From the NCBI GenBank assembly GCA_034521955.1, contig JAXHLT010000006.1, positions 190,850-254,849 of the forward strand: a stretch of DNA of 64,000 nucleotides, read 5' to 3'. The notes below the pieces were generated by a model, which did not search any database, was not told the DNA's origin, and saw only the letters and a program-made list of their open reading frames with translations. This document shows, one piece after another, positions 1-9,481 of this stretch (positions are counted from its first letter, which is position 1; each line of letters opens with the position of its first letter). The stretch comes from M55B127 sp034521955. GTDB lineage: Bacteria; Bacillota; Halanaerobiia; Halanaerobiales; M55B127. A program made the translations under genes and the position numbers.

Positions 1-46
1 TTTTGAATATAATTTTTTAATAATAAAAAAACAGGTGGTAAAAAAT

Positions 47-2632
47 ATGTTAGATTTTATTAAAGGTTTGTTTAAAGATCCAAACGAAAAAGAACTGGAA
101 AGATTACAGGTTATTGTTGATGAAATAAATAGTTTAGAAAGTGAAATGCAGAAACTTTCAGATTCTGAACTTAAGGCAAAGACAGAGCAGTTCAAAAAGA
201 GATATAAAGAAGGTGAAAGCCTTGATGATCTTCTACCTGAAACCTTTGCAGTTGTAAGGGAAGCTTCACAGCGTGCAACAGATGAAGGATTCAGGCATTT
301 TGATGTTCAGTTAATGGGTGGTATTGCATTACATGAAGGTAAAATTGCTGAGATGAAAACCGGTGAAGGTAAAACTTTAGTGGCAACTTTACCAGTATAT
401 TTAAATGCATTAACTAAAAAAGGAGTTCATGTAGTAACCGTAAATGACTATCTTGCTAAAAGAGATAGTGAATGGATGGGACAGATATATGAGTTTTTAG
501 GACTAGATGTTGGAGTAGTATTAAGCGGAATGACTCCTCAAGAAAGAAAAAAGGCCTATGATTCAGATGTAACATATGGTACTAACAATGAATTTGGTTT
601 TGATTACCTGAGAGCAAACATGGAAAGTAATCCTGAAAATGTAATTGACCATGATTTCCATTTTGCAATCTTAGATGAGGTAGACAGTATTTTAATTGAT
701 GAGGCTAGAACACCACTAATAATTTCAGGACCTGTTCAGGAAACATCAAGTGATTATCGTAAGTTTAATAGAGTAATTCCAAAATTAAAAGAAGAAAAAC
801 ACTATGAACTAGATGAGAAAAACAACAGTGTAACTTTAACTGAAGAAGGTGTTCATGCTGTTGAGAACTTCTTGAATGTAGAGAACTTATTTGATGAAGA
901 AAGCTTTAGATTACACCATCAGGTTAATCAGGCCCTAAGAGCCCATACCCTGATGAAAAAAGATAAAGACTATATTGTTGAAGAAGGTAAAGTAAAGATC
1001 GTTGATGAGTTTACTGGCCGTGTAATGGAAGGTCGAAGATATAGTGAAGGACTACATCAAGCTATAGAAGCTAAAGAAGGGGTATCAGTAAATAAAGGTA
1101 GTCAGACCTTTGCCCGTATAACATTACAAAACTACTTTAGAATGTATGATAAACTGGCTGGTATGACTGGTACTGCTAAAACTGAAGAAGAAGAGTTCAT
1201 TAAAATATATGGTATGGAAGTTATCGTAATTCCTACAAATGAACCTTTAGTAAGAGATAATAAGGCGGACTTGGTATTCAAAGATGAAGAAACAAAGTTT
1301 AAAGCTGCTGTAGAAGAGATTGAAAAAAGGAACAAAAAAGGTCAACCTCTTTTGGTTGGTACTGTTGATATAGATAATTCAGAAAAGTTAAGTAGAATGT
1401 TGAAAAGAAAAGGTATTCAGCATAATGTATTAAATGCTAAAAACCATAGAAAAGAAGCTGAAATAATAAAAGATGCCGGACAAAAAAACAGTGTAACAAT
1501 TGCTACTAATATGGCCGGCCGTGGTACCGATATTGTTTTAGGTAAAGGAGTAACTGATTTAGGTGGTTTACATGTACTTGGTACTGAAAGACATGAAAGC
1601 CGTAGAATAGATAACCAGTTAAGAGGTAGGGCAGGACGTCAGGGAGATCCCGGTTCTTCTCAATTCTTTGTTTCATTAGAAGATGATCTTTTAAGGTTAT
1701 TTGGTTCTGACAACATTACTATGATTATGGATAAGGTTGGAATGGAAGATGATCAACCAATTCAGCATAAATTGATTACTAATGCAATTGAAAAGGCTCA
1801 AAAGAAGGTAGAGGGCCGTAACTTCGATATCAGAAAAGCGATCTTAAAGTATGATGACATTTTAAATAAACAGCGTGAAATAATTTATGAACAGAGAAGT
1901 AAAGTACTATTCTCTGATGAAATGGATCAAATAATCTTCGGTTTATTAGAAAAACTTATTGATGATGTAACAGAAGGATATCTTTCTGAAAAAGTACACC
2001 CCAGTGAGTGGGATCTTGATGGACTGATTAGTTACTTAAATAACTTTTTCTTTACAGAAGAAATAACAACTGAAGATCTTGAAGATAAAAACAAAAGAGA
2101 GATTAAAATCTTCTTATATGAATTTGGGAAACAAAACTATAAAGATAAAGAAGATAAATTTACTGAAGAGAACATGAATCAGATTGCTAAACATGTTTCT
2201 TTAAGGGTAATAGATAGAAACTGGATGTCACATTTAGATAACATGGATGAACTTAGAAAAGGTATCGGACTTAGAGCTTATGGACAGAAAGATCCATTAA
2301 CTGAGTATAAGTTTGAATCATTTGATATGTTTAATGAGATGACAAGTTCGATCAGAGAAGATATTATTAGCAGTATCTTTAGAATTGAAATACATGAAAA
2401 TGGTAAACTAGATCAGGAAAAAACACAGCAGAATCTAAACTACAGTGATGGTGGACAGATTAGTGCTTTAGATGCAGCTAAAAATAAAGCGCAAAGCCAA
2501 AGACAGAATAACCGCAGTAATAATCAACAACCTAAAAAGGTTGAAACTGTTGTAAAACCTGATGAACCGGGTAGAAACGATCCCTGTCCATGTGGCAGTG
2601 GTAAAAAATATAAAAAATGCTGTGGTAGATAA
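47..2632 (+). CDS. secA: Preprotein translocase ATPase SecA
   Basis: SecA is the cytoplasmic motor ATPase that pushes unfolded preproteins through SecYEG. The 861-residue product has the usual family length. It shows the Walker A region (MKTGEGKTLVA, about residue 103), the DEVDSILIDEARTP Walker B/helicase region (about residue 209), the helicase C-terminal motifs (NMAGRGTDI, QLRGRAGRQGDPG) and a C-terminal zinc-binding tail CPCGSGKKYKKCC. A longer frame begins at a GTG at 35, but AGGTGG at 33-38 is the ribosome binding site for the ATG at 47, and MLDFIKGLF is the familiar SecA N-terminus. prfB follows 17 bases later, the usual Firmicute pairing. Identification is certain. Confidence 0.98.
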   Translation: MLDFIKGLFKDPNEKELERLQVIVDEINSLESEMQKLSDSELKAKTEQFKKRYKEGESLDDLLPETFAVVREASQRATDEGFRHFDVQLMGGIALHEGKIAEMKTGEGKTLVATLPVYLNALTKKGVHVVTVNDYLAKRDSEWMGQIYEFLGLDVGVVLSGMTPQERKKAYDSDVTYGTNNEFGFDYLRANMESNPENVIDHDFHFAILDEVDSILIDEARTPLIISGPVQETSSDYRKFNRVIPKLKEEKHYELDEKNNSVTLTEEGVHAVENFLNVENLFDEESFRLHHQVNQALRAHTLMKKDKDYIVEEGKVKIVDEFTGRVMEGRRYSEGLHQAIEAKEGVSVNKGSQTFARITLQNYFRMYDKLAGMTGTAKTEEEEFIKIYGMEVIVIPTNEPLVRDNKADLVFKDEETKFKAAVEEIEKRNKKGQPLLVGTVDIDNSEKLSRMLKRKGIQHNVLNAKNHRKEAEIIKDAGQKNSVTIATNMAGRGTDIVLGKGVTDLGGLHVLGTERHESRRIDNQLRGRAGRQGDPGSSQFFVSLEDDLLRLFGSDNITMIMDKVGMEDDQPIQHKLITNAIEKAQKKVEGRNFDIRKAILKYDDILNKQREIIYEQRSKVLFSDEMDQIIFGLLEKLIDDVTEGYLSEKVHPSEWDLDGLISYLNNFFFTEEITTEDLEDKNKREIKIFLYEFGKQNYKDKEDKFTEENMNQIAKHVSLRVIDRNWMSHLDNMDELRKGIGLRAYGQKDPLTEYKFESFDMFNEMTSSIREDIISSIFRIEIHENGKLDQEKTQQNLNYSDGGQISALDAAKNKAQSQRQNNRSNNQQPKKVETVVKPDEPGRNDPCPCGSGKKYKKCCGR

Positions 2633-2649
2633 ATCAGGAGGTTTTAAAG

Positions 2650-3766
2650 TTGAATAGTAATTATCATGATAGATTAGAAGAAATCAAAGAAAGATATAAT
2701 GATCTGAGGGATCTACTTTGACCCTGAAAGTTTAAATAACAAAAGGGATGAATTAGAGGAAAAGATGGTTAGTCCTGATTTTTGGGATGACAATGATAAA
2801 GCAACTAAAATAAGTAAAAAAGTAGATCAAATTAAAAATAAACTCAACTTATTAGATGAATTAAAAGAAAACATCGATGATATTGAGGTATATTTAGAAC
2901 TTGCAGCAGAAGAAAAAGAAAATGATGCTTTACTTAATCAAGTTGATAATATGTTAAAAAAGTTAGATCATAAACTTGACAATTTAGAACTTAGAACAAG
3001 ACTTAATGAAAAGCATGATAAAAATAATGCAATCGTATCAATCCACCCTGGTGCTGGAGGAACCGAGTCACAGGACTGGGCAGCCATGCTGCTTAGAATG
3101 TATGATCGCTGGGCACAAAACCAAGACTTTGATGTAAAAACTCTAGATTTTCAGAGTGGAGAAGAGGCGGGGATTAAGAGAGTAACAGTCCTTATTGAAG
3201 GTGAGTATGCCTATGGGTATCTAAAAGGGGAAGGCGGAGTTCACAGATTAGTTAGGATTTCTCCTTTTGACTCCTCAGGAAGAAGGCATACTTCTTTTGC
3301 ATCTGTAGATGTAATGCCGGAAATTGAAGAGGATATTGAAGTAGATATAAATGAACAGGATTTAAAGTTAGAAACATACCGGGCAAGTGGAGCAGGTGGA
3401 CAGCATGTAAATAAGACAGATTCAGCTGTTCGAATAACTCACCAACCAACCGGTGTTGTGGTTCAGTGCCAAAATGAACGTTCTCAGCATAAAAACAAAC
3501 AGATGGCTATGAAGATATTAATGACTAGATTGATGGAGTTAAAAAAAGAAGCACAGGCAGAAAAAATTGATGAGCTGCGTGGTGAACATAAAGAAATTGC
3601 CTGGGGTAGTCAGATTCGTTCTTATGTATTCCATCCTTATAATATGATAAAAGACCATAGAACTAATTTAGAAGAAGGAAACACAGAAAAAGTAATGGAT
3701 GGGTATTTAGATGAATTTATTGAAGCATACTTAAAACATAATAACAGTGGAGAATTGAATATATAA
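2650..3766 (+). CDS. prfB: Peptide chain release factor 2, with programmed +1 frameshift
   Basis: RF2 terminates translation at UGA and UAA. Translation starts at TTG 2650 behind an AGGAGG site and runs 23 codons to CTT TGA C, with the in-frame UGA at 2719-2721. A +1 shift onto GAC continues as LDPESLNNKRDELEEK and joins the long frame that contains the ATG at 2765. The joined product is about 371 residues, normal for RF2. An internal Shine-Dalgarno-like GAGGG lies a few bases before the slippery codon. The stop-recognition tripeptide SPF (in SPFDSSGRRHTSF) and the catalytic GGQ (in GAGGQHVNK) are both visible. A caller that starts at 2765 loses 38 residues. Confidence 0.97.
2715..2722 (+). 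promoter_or_regulatory. Programmed +1 frameshift site of prfB
   Basis: The element ends in CTTTGAC: the P-site Leu codon CTT slips by one base to TTT when UGA 2719-2721 waits for RF2. GAGGG at 2706-2710 is the upstream Shine-Dalgarno-like stimulator, spaced about two bases further from the slip codon than in the classical site. This is the known RF2 autoregulation: low RF2 favours the shift and so more RF2 is made. Confidence 0.93.
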
Positions 3767-3783
3767 ATTTTGGGGAGGCAGCT

Positions 3784-5715
3784 ATGAACAAAAGGATATT
3801 CTATATAATAATAATATTAGCCCTTGTGGTATCTATTTTTGGGCTAATAAATCGTATTACAGTAGAAGAACGAAACAATGATGTTGAGTTGGCTTTTGAC
3901 TATAACTCATTGGTTGAGATGCAAAAAGAGTATGACAATCAGACAATAAGTCTATCAGAATTAAAAAGTTATGGGGTTAACTCGATTGCTGTAAGTACAG
4001 TTAGATTGGAAAACATAATAAAAAATAATCAAGCTATACTGTTAACAAGAAATGAAATCAGCAAACAAGAGTTGTTGTTTAATAAGCAAGATGGATTTTG
4101 GAATCAGTTTCCCCAAATTGATAAAAGCGCCTTCCTTGTGTTCAGTGAAAATAATAATTACTATAATAATCTAAAACAGTTAAAAGAACCACTCCATTTA
4201 GAGTTTAAAGAAGTAAATAATAAATTTGTTGTATTTTTTCCTTACTGGAAAGAGGACTATCTTTCACTAATGGTTGGATTTCCACAGGATAAAATAAAAG
4301 AAATTAAGGATAATGGATTAAATGTTGTTTATAGATTTGAAAATCAGGATAATAATGAACTAAACTTTAATCTGTTATCTAACTTAGTAAAGGATTCAAC
4401 AATAGTATTTTCAGGTGAAGAAATCTTGGGTTACCCTGATGAATTAAATAGGACTTCTGAGTTATTAAATAACAATAACAACCGGTTTGGCTACATTGAA
4501 GCCATTATTGGAGTTCAAAATGGTGAAGATAGACTTGCTAAAGAGTTAGACTATGATCTTGTAAGAGTACATAGTGTTACTCAAGATGAGATGAATATTT
4601 ATTCTCAATCAAAGATTGTTAATCGTTACTTAAGAGCTGTAAGAGAAAGAAATATTAGGTTTTTTTATATGAGACCTATTATAAAAGAGAACTTAGATTT
4701 TTTAGAAGTTAAAGATTTAAACAGAGAGTATATAAGTACTTTAAGTAATGAATTAGAGTCTGCTGGATATAATATTACTAGAGCTAAACCCTATCAACAG
4801 TTTTCAAACAGCAGTATATATTTAATGTTTACTGCTATAGGAATTTTAGCAGCCGGTATTTTGCTTTTTTATGAAGTCTTTAGAATAAAAGATGATATGA
4901 TAGGTTATGTATTAGCAGTACTTGGAATTATATCTATATTTATAATTTACTTTCTTTTTGACAGTAACTTTTTTAGGGCAGGACTTGCTTTGACAAGCAG
5001 TATTGTTTTTCCAAGCCTAGCTGTTATATCACAGCTTTTGAAGAAAACTAAACAAAAGAATATATTTAACTATCTTAAAGCTGCTTTGATTACTTTAATT
5101 GGAGCTGGTTTTGTTGTTTCTGCTCTGGCAGATATTAGTTACTTAACAAAAATTAATCAGTTTAGGGGTGTAAAGCTGGCCTTTATAATGCCTCTTTTAA
5201 TTATTACCCTATATTACTTTCTAGAATATATAGTTAGAGAAAAGAATACTACAGTAAAAGGAAAAGTTTTTGAACTGCTTGATATTAATTTAAAGGTTAA
5301 ACACCTTGTTATATTGGCTTTTGTTGGATTAGCAGGTATATATTATATTTTAAGAACCGGGAATTTCCCAATATTAGATATACCCGCTATAGAAGATAGT
5401 TTTAGAAACATGTTAGAAAGAGTTCTTTTTGTTAGACCAAGATTTAAAGAGTTTTTAATCGGTCACCCCGCATTTATATTAGGATTATACTTTTTTAATG
5501 ATATTAAAAATAGCTTAAGTCTATACTTCTTAAGTCTTTTAGCTGTTATTGGACAGTTAAATATTCTAAATTCATTTGCTCATATTCATACTCCTTTATT
5601 TATATCAACCTTAAGGACCTTCCACGGTCTATGGTTAGGGCTATTAATTGGTCTTATTGGAGTATATATATTGAGACTTTTAATTAAGTATATTGAAAGT
5701 CAAAAGGTGACTTAG
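3784..5715 (+). CDS. DUF5693-family multi-pass membrane protein
   Basis: This 643-residue protein of unknown activity has an N-terminal signal anchor (IFYIIIILALVVSIFGLI), an extracytoplasmic domain of about 330 residues and a C-terminal half with roughly eight hydrophobic segments. Its length, topology and position directly before csaB match the DUF5693 family of Firmicutes. The gene has a good GGGGAGG site and ends next to the csaB start: its stop at 5713-5715 immediately precedes ATG 5716, so translation is probably coupled. The context suggests a role in export or modification of a cell-wall polysaccharide, which is inference. No catalytic motif was recognised. Confidence 0.8.
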   Translation: MNKRIFYIIIILALVVSIFGLINRITVEERNNDVELAFDYNSLVEMQKEYDNQTISLSELKSYGVNSIAVSTVRLENIIKNNQAILLTRNEISKQELLFNKQDGFWNQFPQIDKSAFLVFSENNNYYNNLKQLKEPLHLEFKEVNNKFVVFFPYWKEDYLSLMVGFPQDKIKEIKDNGLNVVYRFENQDNNELNFNLLSNLVKDSTIVFSGEEILGYPDELNRTSELLNNNNNRFGYIEAIIGVQNGEDRLAKELDYDLVRVHSVTQDEMNIYSQSKIVNRYLRAVRERNIRFFYMRPIIKENLDFLEVKDLNREYISTLSNELESAGYNITRAKPYQQFSNSSIYLMFTAIGILAAGILLFYEVFRIKDDMIGYVLAVLGIISIFIIYFLFDSNFFRAGLALTSSIVFPSLAVISQLLKKTKQKNIFNYLKAALITLIGAGFVVSALADISYLTKINQFRGVKLAFIMPLLIITLYYFLEYIVREKNTTVKGKVFELLDINLKVKHLVILAFVGLAGIYYILRTGNFPILDIPAIEDSFRNMLERVLFVRPRFKEFLIGHPAFILGLYFFNDIKNSLSLYFLSLLAVIGQLNILNSFAHIHTPLFISTLRTFHGLWLGLLIGLIGVYILRLLIKYIESQKVT

Positions 5716-6778
5716 ATGAAAAGAATACTAATTTCTGGATATTATGGCTTTGATAATCTAGGTGATGAAGCTATTATAGGTAGTATGATAAAAATGATTA
5801 AAACAATGTATGAAGATATTGAAATCACCGTATTATCAAACAAAGCTCGACAGACTTCTAGTCGTTATGGTGTAGAGTCGATATATCGTTATGATATATT
5901 TAAAATTATGTCAGCGATGAAAAGAAGTGATCTGTTTATAAGTGGTGGGGGAAGCCTTCTTCAGGATGTAACCAGTATGAAGACCGTTCCCTATTATTTA
6001 GGAGTAATATTTTTAGCACAAATTTTTAACTTAAGAACAATCTTTTTTGCCCAGGGTGTGGGTCCTTTAAAAAGTAAGTTCAATAGATTTTTAGTTAGTA
6101 AGATATTAAATAATATGGATTATATTTCAGTTAGAGATAAAGATTCTAAAAATCTTTTAGAAAAAATAGGATTAAAAAGTGATATAATTAATATAACTGA
6201 TGATCCAGTTTATGGTTTATATAATGAATCAGATAAAGTAAAAGAGTTTGAACAAGAAGAAATTAAAAAAATTGGTGTTTCAGTTCGCAGCTGGAATAAT
6301 AACAATTATATCAAAAGTATAGTAAACTTTTTAAATAAGCTTAATCTAGAAAAAAACTTTAGTGTTGAAATCTTAACCTTTCATAAAGGTGAAGATATTA
6401 TAATAAGTAATAGATTAAAAAAGATGTTAAAGATGGAAGCAGAAGTTGTAGATTATACAGATGATTTTTCTAAGATTAAATGATATTTACAGTACTTTTG
6501 ATTTATTTATAGGAGTTAGATTTCACTCCTTAGTATTTGCTGCTGTAAATTTAGTTCCCTTTATTGGAATTAGTTATGATCCCAAGGTAACTAGTCTTAT
6601 CAAAGATTTTGGGTATCAGGACTTAATTACTACTGATACAGTAACTGAAGAGTTATTATTTAAAGAATACAGTAAAATTAAAGCTGATTTAACTTCAATT
6701 AAAAAATCTATAGATGAAACAGTTAAAGTCAAAAGTAATAATACTAAAGATACTGTAAAACAAATTTTAATAACATGA
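5716..6778 (+). pseudogene. csaB: Polysaccharide pyruvyl transferase CsaB, frameshifted
   Basis: CsaB adds ketal-pyruvate to cell-wall polysaccharide, the ligand of SLH domains. The first frame (5716-6483, 255 residues) begins MKRILISGYYGFDNLGDEAI and carries the SGGGSLLQD motif. It stops at TGA 6481-6483. The second frame resumes at once as NDIYSTFDLFIGVRFHSLVFAAVN, the conserved CsaB C-terminus with its GxRxHS motif, and ends at 6778. Reading through requires removal of one base in the A-run at 6478-6480 (ATTAAATGAT), giving about 353 residues, normal for the family. A sequencing error in a homopolymer, a true mutation, or less likely recoding are all possible. DUF5693 before it and tagA-like after it complete a wall-polysaccharide operon. 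Confidence 0.88.
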
Positions 6779-6790
6779 AAGGTGAATAAG

Positions 6791-7525
6791 TTGAATAACA
6801 AAGTAAAGATACTAAACCTTGATATAAATAAGATAAGATTAGATGATTTAGTTAATCATATAGTTGATCTAATTAATAATGCTGGTAAAAAGCAACTTAT
6901 TTATACACCAAATTCAGAAATCGTAGTAAAGGCCTATGATGATAATAAATTTGCCGATATGTATAGTAAGGCAGATATTTTAACAGCGGATGGATCCGGT
7001 CTGGTACTTGCTTCAAAAATATTAAATGACCCTATACCAGAAAGGGTTGCCGGATTTGATATAACGGTTAAACTATTAGATGAAATAGCAAATCGAGATA
7101 TTTCATGTTATTTTATAGGTGGAAAAGAAGATATAATTGAATTAGCCTATAAAAAGATTAAAAAAAGGTATCCTAAAATTGATATTAAAGGATATCATCA
7201 CGGATATTTGAATAATGAGTTAGAAGAAAAAGTAATGCAAGATATTAAAGATAAAAAACCAGATGTTTTGTTTGTCGGAATGGGTGTTCCCTTACAAGAA
7301 AAGTTTTTCAGCAAGTATTTTGACCAGTTAGATGTTAAAGTTGGGATAACGGTTGGGGGAACTTTTGATGTTCTTTCAGGACAGGTAAACCGTGCACCAA
7401 AAATAATGCAGAAATTATACTTAGAGTGGTTTTATAGACTACTCCAAGAACCAAAGAGATGGAAAAGAATGTTAGCTTTACCCCGTTTTTTGTATTTAGT
7501 ATTAAAGGAAAAATATGATGTATAA
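6791..7525 (+). CDS. WecG/TagA/CpsF family glycosyltransferase
   Basis: Members of this GT26 family transfer N-acetylmannosamine or a related sugar to a lipid-linked saccharide at the inner face of the membrane. The 244-residue product shows the family core: TPNSEIVVKA, the TADGSGLVLAS active-site region with its catalytic Asp, ERVAGFD, and FVGMGVPLQEKF followed by GVGGTFD-type IGVGGTFDVLSG. The frame can be opened at GTG 6782, but AAAGGTGA at 6778-6785 is the ribosome binding site for TTG 6791, which I prefer. It follows csaB directly, its binding site overlapping the csaB stop, so the two act in the same wall-glycan pathway. TagA and WecG cannot be told apart from sequence alone. Confidence 0.9.
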   Translation: MNNKVKILNLDINKIRLDDLVNHIVDLINNAGKKQLIYTPNSEIVVKAYDDNKFADMYSKADILTADGSGLVLASKILNDPIPERVAGFDITVKLLDEIANRDISCYFIGGKEDIIELAYKKIKKRYPKIDIKGYHHGYLNNELEEKVMQDIKDKKPDVLFVGMGVPLQEKFFSKYFDQLDVKVGITVGGTFDVLSGQVNRAPKIMQKLYLEWFYRLLQEPKRWKRMLALPRFLYLVLKEKYDV

Positions 7526-7561
7526 AATAATATCGTTTTGTAGTGGGAAGGAAGAGATAAA

Positions 7562-8797
7562 ATGTTTAAAAACAAAAAGAAACTAATAGCCGTGTTATTG
7601 ATCTTAACCGTAATTACTGTTGGTGGTTATAAGGTGCTTGCAGATGAACTTACACCTTTAAACAACCTGCAAAATGTAATTTATCTTATAGACAATTTTT
7701 ATGTTGAAGATAGAAACCTTGATGATCTTGTAGATTCAGCGATTAATGGTATGTTACAAGAACTAGACCCTTATTCCTCATATCTAAGTCCTGATGAATA
7801 TGAAGAAATGCAGGTCGAATTCGAAGGTGAATTTGGAGGAATTGGGATTGTAATAACAGTAAGAGAAAACAAGTTAACAATTGTATCACCAATTAAAAAT
7901 ACTCCCGGGGAAAGAGCCGGTCTTAAAGCTGGAGATGTAATCAAAGCTGTTGATGGCCAGTTAACTTCTGAAATTTCACAGCAAAAAGCTGTTGATTTAA
8001 TGAGAGGTGAACCTGGAACTCATGTAACATTAACTATTCTTAGAGGTGAAGAAGAAGAGTTTGATCTAGATATAACCAGAGCAATTATAGAGGTTCCCTA
8101 TGTTGAACATAATATGGAAACAGATAAAATCGGATATGTATCAATTGCACAGTTTGTTAATGATGTCGGCTATAAAACTAGAGATGCAATTAAAGATTTA
8201 GAGTCAAAGGGAGCTCAAGCACTTATCCTAGACTTAAGAAGTAATCCTGGTGGAATTTTAGATGAAGCTGTAAAAGTCGCCAGTAACTTTATAAAAGAAG
8301 GAACTGTTGTAACTGTAAAAAGTAGAAGAAGTAAAGATGAGACCTTTAATGCAAAACCTGATATTGAGGCAACTGAACTACCTGTTATAGTACTGATAAA
8401 TGAAGGTAGTGCAAGTGCTTCAGAGATAGTAGCAGGTGCAATTTCTGACACTGATAGAGGTAAACTGCTTGGCCAGAAAACATTTGGAAAAGGAACAGTT
8501 CAAACTGTAATTCCTTTAGGTGATGGTTCAGCACTTCGTTTAACTACTGCTAGATACTATACACCAGATGGTACTTTCATTCATGAAAAAGGAATCGAAC
8601 CTGATTACAAGGTTGAGTATCAGCTCGAAGATACAGAAGATGAAACTAGTGAAGAACAAAGTAATGAAGAAGAACCTAATGAAGAAACTAATGAAGAAAC
8701 TGAAGAAATAATTGATAACCAGAAAGAAGAAGCTATTAAGTATCTAGAAGAACTATTAAGACAAAGAGAAGACAGTTCATTAGATAAAGCTAGTTAG
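7562..8797 (+). CDS. S41 family carboxyl-terminal processing protease (CtpA-like)
   Basis: This 411-residue envelope protease cleaves proteins from their C-terminal ends. An N-terminal signal anchor (about residues 8-27) is followed by a PDZ domain (about 88-170, with EFGGIGIV and PGERAGLKAGDVI) and the S41 catalytic domain. In the GSASASE motif S285 is the likely nucleophile, and K310 in QKTFGKG lies the family-typical 25 residues downstream. A Glu-rich low-complexity tail (about 355-390) precedes a short helical end. The substrate is unknown. The gene stands alone between the wall-glycan genes and sdaAB, whereas in many Firmicutes ctpA adjoins ftsEX. Confidence 0.95.
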   Translation: MFKNKKKLIAVLLILTVITVGGYKVLADELTPLNNLQNVIYLIDNFYVEDRNLDDLVDSAINGMLQELDPYSSYLSPDEYEEMQVEFEGEFGGIGIVITVRENKLTIVSPIKNTPGERAGLKAGDVIKAVDGQLTSEISQQKAVDLMRGEPGTHVTLTILRGEEEEFDLDITRAIIEVPYVEHNMETDKIGYVSIAQFVNDVGYKTRDAIKDLESKGAQALILDLRSNPGGILDEAVKVASNFIKEGTVVTVKSRRSKDETFNAKPDIEATELPVIVLINEGSASASEIVAGAISDTDRGKLLGQKTFGKGTVQTVIPLGDGSALRLTTARYYTPDGTFIHEKGIEPDYKVEYQLEDTEDETSEEQSNEEEPNEETNEETEEIIDNQKEEAIKYLEELLRQREDSSLDKAS

Positions 8798-8812
8798 AGA
8801 GGTGGATTAAAC

Positions 8813-9469
8813 TTGAGTGTATTTAATATATTAGGTCCAATTATGATTGGACCTTCAAGTTCACATACAGCAGGAGCAGTAAAAGTAGGTTATTTAGCAA
8901 AAACAATCTTTAAGGATAAAATAAAAAAGGCAGATATCCATTTACATGGTTCTTTTGCCCGCACATTTAAAGGCCATGGAACAGACCGCGCTTTAGTAGG
9001 CGGTCTTTTGGGCTTTAAACCAGATGATGAAAGAATAAGAGACTCATTGAATATAGCAGCTGAGCGGGGAGTAGAGATTGAATTTCATCTATCCGAGTTA
9101 AGGAATGTGCACCCCAACACAGCAAAACTTGATCTATATGGGGAAAATAAAGAGATGACAATTATCGGTTCTTCAGTTGGGGGAAGTCAGATAAAAATAA
9201 TTAAAATTGATAATTATGAAGTTGATTTCAACGGTGAGATGCCTACCCTATGGGTTCTTCATAAAGATGAACCAGGAGAAATAGGTATTATCACTTCAAT
9301 TTTAGGCAGCTATAAACTAAACATTGCCCGAATGATAGTATTTAGAAACAAAAAAGGGGAAGTAGGGTCTGCCATAATTGAACTAGATCATAAGGTAAAT
9401 GACTATGTAATATCACATCTTGATAATATGGAAGATATCTATCAGGTTAGATATATAGAACCATTTTAG
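8813..9469 (+). CDS. sdaAB: L-serine dehydratase, beta subunit
   Basis: With SdaAA this forms the iron-sulfur L-serine dehydratase that converts serine to pyruvate and ammonia. The 218-residue protein begins with the family signature IGPSSSHTAGA and contains HGSFARTFKGHGTDRALVGG. An ACT domain occupies roughly the last 75 residues (LWVLHKDEPGEIGIITSILG), probably for allosteric serine sensing. The start is TTG 8813 with GAGGTGG at 8799-8805. sdaAA follows after 12 bases, so the two are co-transcribed. Confidence 0.96.
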   Translation: MSVFNILGPIMIGPSSSHTAGAVKVGYLAKTIFKDKIKKADIHLHGSFARTFKGHGTDRALVGGLLGFKPDDERIRDSLNIAAERGVEIEFHLSELRNVHPNTAKLDLYGENKEMTIIGSSVGGSQIKIIKIDNYEVDFNGEMPTLWVLHKDEPGEIGIITSILGSYKLNIARMIVFRNKKGEVGSAIIELDHKVNDYVISHLDNMEDIYQVRYIEPF

Positions 9470-9481
9470 GAGGAATTTAAA

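Noticed and set aside
1132..1335. Minus-strand frames inside secA and similar ones throughout the window
   Set aside because: They are all within strongly coding + strand genes, short, and show no ribosome binding site or recognisable protein.
6461..6778. Separate 105-residue gene after csaB
   Set aside because: It is the C-terminal part of CsaB in another frame; its first residues before NDIYS are not homologous and there is no ribosome binding site.
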